Part shown: positions 1 through 8,930 of the stretch, piece after piece | Layout of the letters: each line of letters starts with the position of its first letter | Position numbering within the stretch: position 1 is the stretch's first letter | NCBI RefSeq assembly: GCF_022174665.1 | Contig: NZ_CP076562.1 | Coordinates: 250,001-314,000 of the forward strand | Direction: 5' to 3' | DNA length: 64,000 bases | Origin: Eubacterium sp. MSJ-33 | GTDB lineage: Bacteria > Bacillota > Clostridia > Lachnospirales > Lachnospiraceae | The notes under the pieces: model-generated | Told to the model about the DNA's origin: nothing | Database searches by the model: none | The model's input: only the letters and a program-made list of their open reading frames with translations | Translations under genes and position numbers: made by a program

Positions 1-1
1 T

Positions 2-232
2 ACAGACATTGAGATGCCACAGATGGATGGACATCATCTGATTAAGAAGATTCGTGAGACAGAGGGATTAAAACAGATTCCGATTGTGATATTCTCATCT
101 TTGATCAATGAGGATATGAAGCGTAAGGGCGATCTGCTTGGCGCAGATGCACAGATCAGCAAGCCGGAAATCGGCCAGTTAGTAGGGATTCTCGATAGTC
201 TGGTGGCAAGTCAGATATACGGAACAAAATAA
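2..232 (+). CDS. CheV-like chemotaxis protein, C-terminal receiver part (5' truncated by window)
   Basis: The reading frame is open from base 2 and encodes the second half of a response-regulator receiver domain: the phosphoacceptor region reads TDIEMPQMDGHHLIKKI, followed by the IPIVIFSS strand and a conserved Lys in QISKPEIGQL. A receiver ending shortly after that lysine, with the gene stopping there, fits CheV (CheW domain plus receiver), which couples receptor arrays to CheA. The upstream CheW half lies outside the window, so an ordinary single-domain or other receiver protein cannot be excluded. A GC-rich hairpin follows the stop codon. Confidence 0.6.
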   Translation, partial: TDIEMPQMDGHHLIKKIRETEGLKQIPIVIFSSLINEDMKRKGDLLGADAQISKPEIGQLVGILDSLVASQIYGTK

Positions 233-240
233 GTAAAATT

Positions 241-265
241 ATGCCGGCGGGTTTCCTGCCGGCAT
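241..265 (+). terminator. GC-rich hairpin after the receiver gene
   Basis: ATGCCGGC at 241-248 pairs perfectly with GCCGGCAT at 258-265 around a short loop. It sits nine bases after a stop codon and before the next promoter region. There is no run of T after it, so it could be a weak or Rho-assisted terminator or an mRNA-stabilising hairpin. Confidence 0.5.
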
Positions 266-295
266 CTGAAATTTATAGCATATGAGGTGAGAAAA

Positions 296-1507
296 ATGGA
301 TTTGAAGAGTACCGGAAAGACAAAAGAAGAAATCAAAGAGATGTATAATAAATATTTCTATGAGACATTTCAGCGATTTGATTTCATTGCAGAAAAGGGC
401 GAGGATGATTATGTCATCGATGAGACAGGAAAACGGTATCTTGATTTTATGGCCGGTATTGCGGTTAATTCGGCAGGACATTGTAACAAGAAGGTTGTGG
501 AAGCAATCATGGAACAGTGTCAGCAGATGATGCATGCGTCCAACTATTGTTATACGATTCCGATGGTTATGCTTGCGCAGCGTATCTGTGATGCAATTGG
601 TATGGAGAAGATTTATTTCCAGAATTCCGGTGCAGAGGCAAATGAAGTTATGATCAAGCTTGCCAGAAAATATGGAAAGGATAATTTCGGACCAAACCGT
701 TATCATATTGTAACAGCCAAGAATAGTTTTCATGGACGGACACTTGCGACTCTGGCAGCAACCGGACAGCCGGGTACGGCGATCCAGAAAAACTACGATC
801 CGATGATTCCGGGATTTTCTTATGCAGAGTTTAACAATGTACAGTCGTTTGCAGATGCATGTACGAAGGATACAATCGCAATCATGGTTGAACCTGTACA
901 GGGCGAAGGCGGTGTGATTCCGGCAACAAAAGAGTTTTTACAGGGGCTGCGTAAATTGTGCGATGAGCGTAATATGCTGCTTTTGTTTGATGAGGTGCAG
1001 ACCGGATGGGGAAGAACCGGAAGTTTGATGGCATATATGGGATATGATGTCAAACCGGATTGTGTCAGCATGGCAAAAGCAATGGGTGGCGGAATGCCGA
1101 TCGGAGCGATGTGTACGAGTGCAAAGCTCGCGCTTACATTTGGACCGGGAGCGCACGGAAGTACGTATGCCGGAAATCCGGTAGCCTGTGCAGCAAGCTA
1201 TGCACAGATTGGGGAGATCATGGATCAGAAGCTTCCGGAAAATGCAGAAAAAATCGGTGTATATTTCCGTGATAAGTTACAGAATCTGCCATGCCTGAAA
1301 GAAGTGCGCGGACGTGGACTTATGATAGGTGTGGAATTTGATAAAGATATAGCGACAGATGTGAAATATCAGGCAGCCGATGAAGGTTTGCTGATTACAG
1401 CAGTTCGACCAAATGTAATCCGTCTGGTTCCGCCGCTTAATATTACAGAGAAGGAATGCAACGAAGCGTTTGCAATTTTACATAAGGTTGTATCAAAACT
1501 GGTATAA
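296..1507 (+). CDS. argD: Acetylornithine/succinylornithine-type aminotransferase (class III)
   Basis: 403-residue class III PLP-dependent aminotransferase. Visible hallmarks: FQNSGAEANEVMIKLAR (cofactor phosphate loop), NSFHGRTLATL, the FDEVQTGWGRTG strand bearing the PLP-binding Asp, and the Schiff-base lysine in SMAKAMGGGMPIGA. Closest in style to acetylornithine aminotransferases of arginine synthesis; other omega-aminotransferases (e.g. 4-aminobutyrate or lysine enzymes) are possible, and no arg gene is adjacent. Start chosen at ATG 296, five bases after a GAGGTGAG ribosome site, rather than the in-frame GTG nine bases upstream. An M18 aminopeptidase gene follows by 35 bases, so both may be co-transcribed. 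Confidence 0.8.
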   Translation: MDLKSTGKTKEEIKEMYNKYFYETFQRFDFIAEKGEDDYVIDETGKRYLDFMAGIAVNSAGHCNKKVVEAIMEQCQQMMHASNYCYTIPMVMLAQRICDAIGMEKIYFQNSGAEANEVMIKLARKYGKDNFGPNRYHIVTAKNSFHGRTLATLAATGQPGTAIQKNYDPMIPGFSYAEFNNVQSFADACTKDTIAIMVEPVQGEGGVIPATKEFLQGLRKLCDERNMLLLFDEVQTGWGRTGSLMAYMGYDVKPDCVSMAKAMGGGMPIGAMCTSAKLALTFGPGAHGSTYAGNPVACAASYAQIGEIMDQKLPENAEKIGVYFRDKLQNLPCLKEVRGRGLMIGVEFDKDIATDVKYQAADEGLLITAVRPNVIRLVPPLNITEKECNEAFAILHKVVSKLV

Positions 1508-1542
1508 TAATGGTAACGTGTTTTTGACAGGAGGCTATGACG

Positions 1543-2922
1543 ATGAAACGTAAAAATGCATGGACAACATACAATAAAAAGCAGTTAGATGAGTTGGATA
1601 AGCTTTGCAAGAATTATCTGAAGTTTCTGGATAAAGGAAAAACCGAGCGTGAGTGCGTAAAGCAGATTGTGAAACAGGCAGAAGAAAAAGGCTATGTGAA
1701 TCTGGCAGATATTACGAAGGATAAGGGGGCCATCAAAGCAGGCGATAAAGTATATAGTGTCTGCATGGATAAGACAGTTGCGCTATTCCAGATAGGAAAG
1801 AAGAAGCTTGAAAAGGGTATGAATATCTTGGGCGCGCATATCGATTCGCCTCGTATGGATGTCAAACAGAATCCATTATATGAGAATGAAGAATTTGCCT
1901 ATCTTGATACTCATTACTATGGAGGCATCAAAAAGTATCAGTGGGTAACATTGCCGCTCGCCTTGCATGGTGTTGTTGTAAAGAAAGATGGAACGGTGAT
2001 TCCGGTTAATGTCGGTGAAGATAAGAATGATCCTGTATTCTGTGTGACGGATCTGTTGATTCATCTTGCCGGTGAACAGATGGAGAAAAAGGCAAACAAG
2101 GTAATTGAGGGAGAAAACTTAGATGTTCTTGTCGGAAGTAAGCCGCTCGAAGGGAAAGAAAAGGATGCAGTCAAAGAGGGTATCCTTGAAATTCTGAAAA
2201 ACAAATATGATATGACAGAAGAGGATTTCATGTCTGCGGAGATTGAAGTTGTTCCAGCCGGACATGCGCGGGAAGCAGGTCTGGATCACAGTATGATTAT
2301 GTCGTACGGACAGGATGACCGTGTCTGTGCATATACTTCTCTGGCAGCGATGCTTGAGGTGGATGGAGTGGAAAAGACAACCTGTTGCCTGCTTACTGAC
2401 AAAGAGGAGATCGGAAGCGTTGGTGCGACAGGTATGCAGTCTCGTTTTTTTGAGAATTCCGTGGCAGAGCTGATGGATGCGATGGGAGAGTTCAGTGAGC
2501 TGTCTCTTCGTAGATGTTTGGCAAATTCCAGCATGCTTTCTTCCGATGTAAATGCTGCGTTTGATCCGCTTTTTGCAAGTGCATTTGAGAAGAACAATGC
2601 GTCTTATTTTGGACGTGGAGTTGTATTCAGCAAATTTACAGGCTCCAGAGGAAAGTCGGGAAGTAACGATGCAAACGCAGAATACATTGCCCGTATTCGC
2701 AAGATGATGGATAAAAATGAAGTATGTTTCCAGACGGCAGAGCTTGGAAAGGTTGATGTCGGTGGAGGCGGAACAATCGCGTATATCCTGTCTCTGTACG
2801 GCATGGAAGTCATCGATTGTGGCGTTGCAGTTTTGAATATGCATGCACCTTGGGAGATCACATCAAAGGCAGATGTCTATGAGGCATATAAGTGCTACAA
2901 AGTATTCTTAAAAGAAGCGTAA
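1543..2922 (+). CDS. M18 family aspartyl/leucyl aminopeptidase
   Basis: 459-residue zinc aminopeptidase of the M18 family, cytoplasmic, releasing N-terminal residues from peptides. Metal and catalytic motifs are in the expected order: NILGAHIDSPRMD (first His/Asp), LLTDKEEIGSVGATG (Glu pair), and near the C-terminus the NMHAPWEITSKAD metal-binding His. Start taken at ATG 1543 because AGGAGG at 1529-1534 is eight bases away; the ATG at 1537 is only two bases from it. The long non-coding-strand open frames beneath this gene are shadows. Likely expressed with the aminotransferase upstream. Confidence 0.88.
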   Translation: MKRKNAWTTYNKKQLDELDKLCKNYLKFLDKGKTERECVKQIVKQAEEKGYVNLADITKDKGAIKAGDKVYSVCMDKTVALFQIGKKKLEKGMNILGAHIDSPRMDVKQNPLYENEEFAYLDTHYYGGIKKYQWVTLPLALHGVVVKKDGTVIPVNVGEDKNDPVFCVTDLLIHLAGEQMEKKANKVIEGENLDVLVGSKPLEGKEKDAVKEGILEILKNKYDMTEEDFMSAEIEVVPAGHAREAGLDHSMIMSYGQDDRVCAYTSLAAMLEVDGVEKTTCCLLTDKEEIGSVGATGMQSRFFENSVAELMDAMGEFSELSLRRCLANSSMLSSDVNAAFDPLFASAFEKNNASYFGRGVVFSKFTGSRGKSGSNDANAEYIARIRKMMDKNEVCFQTAELGKVDVGGGGTIAYILSLYGMEVIDCGVAVLNMHAPWEITSKADVYEAYKCYKVFLKEA

Positions 2923-2949
2923 TAAATGGAAAGATAAATTGATACCAAT

Positions 2950-5900
2950 ATGATGAAAAAGAAACAAAACAATCATAAATTGGCAGCAGAAATTATGGCA
3001 TTCCTTATGGTATGCCTTTTTCTGCTGTCTTCTTTTGTAAGTACAGTTCCGGTTTTTGCAAAGGATTCATTTCTTTCGGGTTATATGCAATCCGTCTATA
3101 ATCAGAAATCCGGAATCGGAAGCAATGAAATAAATTGTCTGTATCAGTCTTCTTCCGGATATATATGGGCAGGTACTGATGGCGGACTGTATCGAACCAA
3201 TGGATCTGGTTTCCAGAGTATTGATCTGTGGGATACAGATCGTACAGACTTGTATTCTATTAATTGTATGCTTCAGGATCAGGATGGGCGAATGTGGATC
3301 GGTACAGATAATTATGGCCTGTTTTATATTGAAGACGGTCAGAACCATCATCTGCAGGAAGAATATTATAATGGAGATAAGACAATTTTATCGATTGTGG
3401 AAGGTCAGGATGGAACGGTATATGTAGCGTGTACAAGTGGACTTTTCGTGATAGAAAAGGCAGCACAGAATCGTACGGATTCATCGTCTTTTTGTATGAA
3501 AGGATATAGTGATGAAACGATTGCAAGTAAAGAGTTTCGTGGGATGGCTGCCAAGGATGATGAAATTTGGGCGCTTGCAAGTGATGGAAAAATATATGTC
3601 TTTAACCAGGATGGTATAAAGCATGAAATCACATTAAGGGATGAGACGGTAGAAGCGTGGGAGACGATAAAAGTGTGCGGAGATTCCGTATATGTTGGCA
3701 GCAATGGACGTGATATCCGGGTATTTCAGAGTGCTGCCAGCAAAAGAAATCTTGTAGCCGGTGTGGAAGGTATAAATAATTTTATGCAGGATGCTGCAGG
3801 ACGTCTCTGGGTATGTGCCGATAATGGATATGGATATTTTGATACGCAGTGGAATTTTGTGCATGTCAATGACAGTCAGATTGATACTTATATTTCAGAT
3901 ATGATTCAGGATTACGAAGGTAATTACTGGATTGCATCTTCCAGGGTTGGATTGTTGTTACTTACAAAAAGTAAATTTTCTGATTATAACATGGCTGTAG
4001 GTATGCCGGAAGGCATGGTGAATGCTGTTTATGATTATCGGGGAAAGAAATATATTGCAACGGACGAAGGTCTGTATATTTACAATGGAAAAGGAGAGCA
4101 GGAGGTTAATGAATTAACCGATTTGCTGTCGGGAATCAGTATACGCCATATTGCAGGAGATCAGTCTGGATCTCTGTGGATTTCTACAAATCGAAAATAC
4201 GGCGTTGTAAGGTATGACGCAAATGGAACGATTACCAGTTATGGACGTTCGGAGGGACTCCCGGGAATGGCGGTCAACTGTACACTTCCAATGAAAAATG
4301 GAAAAATTGCGGTTGCAACAACGGAAGGTCTTGCCATGTTGGATAAAGCGGGAGAAAATACACAGGTATATCATAGTGGAGAGGATCTTCCGGAAGTCAA
4401 TATACTGGCTTTATTCGAAACAGAGGAAGGTGATTTGCTTTTAGGTACCGATGGAGAGGGTATTTATAATCTGCCGGCAGATAAAAGTACATTTGAACAC
4501 TACAATACGGAAGATGGCTTGAATTCGGACGTAATTTCCTGTTTTGCACAGGGAAAACAGGGTGTCTGGATAGGTACTGACAGTGGTATATGTTTTTATA
4601 ATGAGACATTTCGTGCAATCAGTAACGTAGAATATTCAAACAGTATATATGATATTGAAATTGCAAGAGGTTCGGTCTGGATGATAGGATCCAAAGGAAT
4701 TCTTCGGTCTTCCGAGGATGAACTGTTAGGAAGTAATGGTGTATCAGGACGATATTTTGCAACTGGAGATGGACTGACAAAGACAATCAATACAACCGGA
4801 AATGCATGTATGGATACAAGGGGAAAACTGTATATATGCTGTAATGAGGGAATCTCTGTTTTAGATACAGAGAATATCTGGTATAACGAAGTAAAACCGA
4901 TTATCAAGGTAACACGAATTGATATAGATGGAACATCATATGAGTTTGATGATTTGAATGAAGGACTTGCGATAAAAAAAGATGCTTCGAAGATTACGAT
5001 TGAATTTGCTGTATTCTCATATACAAACCGAGGAAATATGAAGGTACAGTACAGGTTAGAGGGATTCGAGTCAAATCCGACGGAACTGTATGGAGATGAT
5101 GTTTTACAGGCGGTATATACGAATCTCGATGGTGGAGTGTATACGTTTACGGTCAGCGCGTATAATGGAGATGGAACAGCCTGTGCAGAACCGCTATCTT
5201 TTGTGATTGAGAAGGAAAAAAGTATATTGGAAAACCCGATTACAAGAACATTGCTGTTATTTTGCATTCTTGTAATATTCTTACTTTTGGTTCTGACTGT
5301 AATCCGGGTTCGAAGAATGCTGAAGACAAAAACCTCAGCGCTTGAGAAATTGTCGAAAGAGCATGAGGAAGCTGTTAAAACCAGTACCGCGAAAAACGAT
5401 TATCTTGCAAATATGAGTAATGAGATCAAAACGCCAATTCATGCGATGATGGTGAAGGCGGATGAACTTTTGCATATGGTGGATAAGGATTCTCCGTACC
5501 GAAAGGATATCCGTGGCATCTATGACATTGGAAATGATATTCTGGCGAGTGTAGATGATATGATTCTTCTTGCTAAGCTGGAGTCCGGGCGATTTGAATT
5601 AGAAGAAAGCAATTATGCTATCTCAGATCTGGCAGCGGATATATCAGAGTTTGCATTGCAGGAGTTGGCAGATAAAGATAAATCAGTCAAGTTTTTTGTG
5701 GAACTGGGGGAAGATGTAGCAGATAATTTGATCGGTGATGTAGATAAAATACGGAATATTTTACTGAGACTGATCGATAATGCAATTCGGTACACCAAGC
5801 AGGGAAGTATTACGCTGTCTGTGGACAGCTACGAGTACACGGATCATTCCCATCAGGATATATTGAATGTTGTATTTACGATTGCGGATACCGGAATTGG

Positions 5901-7284
5901 AATTCAGGAAGAACGACTGGATACGTTGTTTGAATTGTATGAAAATGAGGATGCGATCAAGGGAAGTGCATATACCGGCCATGGCGTAGGGCTTGCGATT
6001 GCAAAAGGTTATGCAGAGATTCTGCATGCGGATTTGACAGTGGAGAGTGTATATGGAGCCGGATCTACGTTTGTTCTTTCTCTGAATCAGAGACCTGCGG
6101 TAAAGTTAAGTAGTGGACAGGTTGTATCTAAGATTGAAGATACCGTGTCGAAGGAAGACGCGGAGAAACTCTGGCTGCCGGAAGTTTCGGCGTTGCTTGT
6201 GGATGACGAGGAAGTCAGTATTGAGGTCGGACGAAAAGTACTCACTTCGTTTGATATGAAACTGGATGTAGCCACATCCGGACTCAGTGCAATTGATATG
6301 GTTTTAAACCATGAGTATGATGTGGTGTTTATGGATCTTTCTATGCCGATTATGAATGGATTAGAAGCAATGAAGGAAATACGGGAACTGGATGGTATTC
6401 AGTATGCGATGCTCCCGATTATTGCGCTGGATTCGGATGCCATCGAGGGAAATCGGGGCAGTCATATCTCAGAAGGATTTACAGACAGTATTGTAAAACC
6501 GATTGAACCGCGACGCGTAGCCGCAATATTAAAAGATTGTCTGCCGGGGGATAAATTGCTGGAACGTTCGGATGATATTAAGCTTCTGATCGAGGGCTCA
6601 CGATTCCGCGAAGGACTTCTAAGATTGCAGGAATCCTTAGATGTGGAAGAGGCGATACAGCGTATTGGTGGTAGTATTGAGGTATATAATAAGCTGATAC
6701 AGGCATTTTATTCGCAGAACAAAGATGTGGCGGGTACGCTTGCGGAGAAATCCACGAGAGATATCCGTGCATTCAAGACAAAGATTCACTCTATTCGAAC
6801 TTTGTCAAACAGCATTGGTGCGTATGAGCTTGCCAGATATGCAGCGAAGATGGAAACATCAATTAATGTAGGAAAACGTGAGCAGTTAAAACAGAATCTG
6901 CGCGGATTTATTGACGAACTTGTATATCTGCTTTTGATTCTGGAAGATTATGAACGGTTTGTCGATGAAGTGTCAGGAATGACTGATGAAGAATATGCCG
7001 CAAAAATGACAAAGCAAAGTGATAAATCTGTGGAGGATTCGTCGGAAGAAAAATCTGTGCCAGAGGATCTTACGATTATTCCAATTGCTTTGTTGGAAGA
7101 GATTGTTGCTGAGGCTGAATCAAACGATTTTGAAAGTGCAAAAAAACAATTAGAACGGATTATGCAATATGGTTATGATGGAGATAATCTGGAGTTTTTA
7201 CAGGCTCTTTCAGAAGTTGTTGTGGCAGAAAATGTGGATGCTGTTAAAGAACTTGTTAACACATACAAGGATTTGAAATTATAG
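2950..7284 (+). CDS. Hybrid two-component sensor: propeller sensor + degenerate kinase + receiver + Hpt
   Basis: 1444-residue membrane sensor. Order of parts: signal/transmembrane segment (about residues 13-37); an extracytoplasmic Reg_prop beta-propeller (repeats such as GYIWAGTDGGLYR and GRMWIGTDNYGLF) to about 670; a Y_Y_Y Ig-like domain (675-745); a second transmembrane helix (768-788); a HisKA-like dimerisation helix; an ATPase domain with N box (LIDNAIRYT), DTGIGI and GHGVGLAI; a receiver with phosphoacceptor Asp about 1129 (FMDLSMP) and Lys in IVKPI; and an Hpt-like segment with His about 1280 (KIHSIRTLS). Bacteroidetes and Clostridia use such HTCS-like proteins to sense glycans. Odd point: the H-box reads SNEIKTPIHAM, so the usual phosphoacceptor His is Asn824. 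There is no DNA-binding domain, so output must pass to a partner. Confidence 0.85.
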   Translation: MMKKKQNNHKLAAEIMAFLMVCLFLLSSFVSTVPVFAKDSFLSGYMQSVYNQKSGIGSNEINCLYQSSSGYIWAGTDGGLYRTNGSGFQSIDLWDTDRTDLYSINCMLQDQDGRMWIGTDNYGLFYIEDGQNHHLQEEYYNGDKTILSIVEGQDGTVYVACTSGLFVIEKAAQNRTDSSSFCMKGYSDETIASKEFRGMAAKDDEIWALASDGKIYVFNQDGIKHEITLRDETVEAWETIKVCGDSVYVGSNGRDIRVFQSAASKRNLVAGVEGINNFMQDAAGRLWVCADNGYGYFDTQWNFVHVNDSQIDTYISDMIQDYEGNYWIASSRVGLLLLTKSKFSDYNMAVGMPEGMVNAVYDYRGKKYIATDEGLYIYNGKGEQEVNELTDLLSGISIRHIAGDQSGSLWISTNRKYGVVRYDANGTITSYGRSEGLPGMAVNCTLPMKNGKIAVATTEGLAMLDKAGENTQVYHSGEDLPEVNILALFETEEGDLLLGTDGEGIYNLPADKSTFEHYNTEDGLNSDVISCFAQGKQGVWIGTDSGICFYNETFRAISNVEYSNSIYDIEIARGSVWMIGSKGILRSSEDELLGSNGVSGRYFATGDGLTKTINTTGNACMDTRGKLYICCNEGISVLDTENIWYNEVKPIIKVTRIDIDGTSYEFDDLNEGLAIKKDASKITIEFAVFSYTNRGNMKVQYRLEGFESNPTELYGDDVLQAVYTNLDGGVYTFTVSAYNGDGTACAEPLSFVIEKEKSILENPITRTLLLFCILVIFLLLVLTVIRVRRMLKTKTSALEKLSKEHEEAVKTSTAKNDYLANMSNEIKTPIHAMMVKADELLHMVDKDSPYRKDIRGIYDIGNDILASVDDMILLAKLESGRFELEESNYAISDLAADISEFALQELADKDKSVKFFVELGEDVADNLIGDVDKIRNILLRLIDNAIRYTKQGSITLSVDSYEYTDHSHQDILNVVFTIADTGIGIQEERLDTLFELYENEDAIKGSAYTGHGVGLAIAKGYAEILHADLTVESVYGAGSTFVLSLNQRPAVKLSSGQVVSKIEDTVSKEDAEKLWLPEVSALLVDDEEVSIEVGRKVLTSFDMKLDVATSGLSAIDMVLNHEYDVVFMDLSMPIMNGLEAMKEIRELDGIQYAMLPIIALDSDAIEGNRGSHISEGFTDSIVKPIEPRRVAAILKDCLPGDKLLERSDDIKLLIEGSRFREGLLRLQESLDVEEAIQRIGGSIEVYNKLIQAFYSQNKDVAGTLAEKSTRDIRAFKTKIHSIRTLSNSIGAYELARYAAKMETSINVGKREQLKQNLRGFIDELVYLLLILEDYERFVDEVSGMTDEEYAAKMTKQSDKSVEDSSEEKSVPEDLTIIPIALLEEIVAEAESNDFESAKKQLERIMQYGYDGDNLEFLQALSEVVVAENVDAVKELVNTYKDLKL

Positions 7285-7314
7285 AGATTATCAGACGATA
7301 TAGGAGGAGCCTGA

Positions 7315-7524
7315 ATGAATATAGTATTAGCTGGAAATACGAAGCCGGTTGCAGAAGGGATAACGGTAGCCGGATTGATCGCGCAGGAACAGTTAGAAAC
7401 ACCGGAACATGTAAAGGTTGCGGTGAACGATGAATTTGTCGAACCGGAACAGTTTTCAACAACGAGATTGCAGGATGGAGACGTGGTGGAATTTCTGACA
7501 TTTATGGGCGGCGGATGCAGATAG
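7315..7524 (+). CDS. ThiS/MoaD-like sulfur carrier with C-terminal extension
   Basis: 69-residue ubiquitin-like sulfur carrier. It has the short beta-grasp pattern of ThiS and the family-typical end VVEFLTFMGGG, but the expected terminal Gly-Gly is followed by Cys-Arg. In ThiS, MoaD and TtuB the exposed C-terminal glycine is activated as thiocarboxylate, so here either the last two residues are removed, or this protein works differently. AGGAGGAG sits just upstream of the ATG. The next gene, 80 bases downstream, is a rhodanese-TtcA fusion, which suggests sulfur delivery to tRNA rather than thiamine synthesis; no thi genes and no TPP riboswitch are visible here. Confidence 0.75.
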   Translation: MNIVLAGNTKPVAEGITVAGLIAQEQLETPEHVKVAVNDEFVEPEQFSTTRLQDGDVVEFLTFMGGGCR

Positions 7525-7604
7525 CTGCAAAGAATAGGATATCAACGGGGAAACAGCTTTGATTAGGAGTGTGTTACCGGAATTTTAGCTCGGAGGATAA
7601 GGAC

Positions 7605-8747
7605 ATGTATGATATTTCACCAGAGGAATTAAAAGATTATAGTGCATATACGATTGTGGATATCAGGGATGATATGTCATATGCATACGGACATCTGCCG
7701 GATGCAATCTCTGTGCCGCAGGCAGAGCTTTCCACGTATATCGATGAGTGGAAGGACACAGGGAAGGTACTGATCTATTGTAAACGCGGAGAAGCAAGCG
7801 CAGATGCGGTGTTGATGCTGCGGGAAGAGGGAGTAGAAGCTTATAATTTAAAGGGCGGCTATATGGCATGGCTGTTGCTTGCCATGCAGGAACCGGTGGA
7901 ACAGACAGATGTGGATTTTGCAAAGGATGTAGAGGAAAGCATACGAAAGCGGTTCCGGAAGAAAATCTGGTGTAAGTTCACGAAAGCAATCAATGAATAT
8001 GAACTTGTGAAACCAGGTGATAACATTGCGGTATGTATCTCCGGAGGGAAGGATTCAATGTTGATGGCGAAGCTGTTTCAGGAGCTGAAACGGCATAATA
8101 AGTTTCCGTTTGGCGTACAGTTTCTTGTGATGGATCCGGGGTATAGTCCTGAAAACCGGCAGGTGATTGAGACAAATGCGAAGAACCTGAATATTCCAAT
8201 CACGATATTTGAGTCGGATATATTCGAGTCGGTCTTTCATGTGGAGAAATCGCCTTGTTATCTGTGTGCGCGTATGCGGCGTGGCCATCTGTACAGTCAG
8301 GCGAAGGCACTTGGCTGTAACAAGATTGCTCTGGGACATCATTATGATGACGTGATTGAGACAATCCTGATGGGAATGTTATATGGAGCACAGGTGCAGA
8401 CGATGATGCCGAAGCTCCATAGCACAAACTTTGAGGGCATGGAGCTGATCCGCCCGCTGTACCTTGTGCGTGAGGATGATATCAAGGCATGGCGCGATGC
8501 GAACCATCTGCATTTTATCCAGTGTGCCTGCAAATTTACAGATACCTGTTCTTCGTGTGATAAGGATGGACAGAGCAATTCCAAACGTCTGGAGGTAAAG
8601 AAACTGATCCATGAGCTTGCAAAGACGAATCCGTTTGTGGAAGGAAACATCTTCAAGAGCGTGGAAAATGTGAACCTGAGTACGGTGATCGCATACAAGG
8701 AAAATGGTGTGAAGCATCATTTCTTAGATGACTATGACAAAGAGTGA
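7605..8747 (+). CDS. Rhodanese domain fused to TtcA/TtuA-like tRNA thiolation ATPase
   Basis: 380 residues in two parts. Residues 1-100 are a rhodanese domain (TIVDIRDDMSYAYGHLPDA; active-site Cys in IYCKRGEAS), which would carry persulfide. Residues about 130-350 are a PP-loop ATPase of the TtcA/TilS group: SGGKDSM binds the ATP pyrophosphate, and CYLCARMRRG plus the CACKFTDTCSSC cluster supply cysteines for an iron-sulfur or zinc site. Such enzymes put sulfur on tRNA bases (2-thiocytidine or 2-thiouridine/ribothymidine). Start at ATG 7605, eight bases after GGAGG; the upstream GTG at 7569 lacks a ribosome site. Together with the ThiS-like gene this looks like a compact sulfur-relay module; the tRNA target is unknown. 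Confidence 0.8.
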   Translation: MYDISPEELKDYSAYTIVDIRDDMSYAYGHLPDAISVPQAELSTYIDEWKDTGKVLIYCKRGEASADAVLMLREEGVEAYNLKGGYMAWLLLAMQEPVEQTDVDFAKDVEESIRKRFRKKIWCKFTKAINEYELVKPGDNIAVCISGGKDSMLMAKLFQELKRHNKFPFGVQFLVMDPGYSPENRQVIETNAKNLNIPITIFESDIFESVFHVEKSPCYLCARMRRGHLYSQAKALGCNKIALGHHYDDVIETILMGMLYGAQVQTMMPKLHSTNFEGMELIRPLYLVREDDIKAWRDANHLHFIQCACKFTDTCSSCDKDGQSNSKRLEVKKLIHELAKTNPFVEGNIFKSVENVNLSTVIAYKENGVKHHFLDDYDKE

Positions 8748-8930
8748 TGAAATGATAATGAAGCACGTTGATGCGTACGCAGGTCATCATGCTGTCGCGT
8801 GGTGACATATGAAATGATGACGGAATATGTTATTTCGGAATTAAAAAATATGTAATGAACAGTTGCGGAACGACATGAAATGAATTTATTCACCAATTGA
8901 GAATACAAGAGAAAAAGGAGACGAGAGAAA

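Noticed and set aside
1876..2861. Several long minus-strand frames under the aminopeptidase
   Set aside because: Codon-shadow frames of a well-recognised gene, without ribosome sites.
7285..7314. TPP riboswitch upstream of the ThiS-like gene
   Set aside because: Only 30 bases separate it from the kinase gene; no room or motif for a thi-box.
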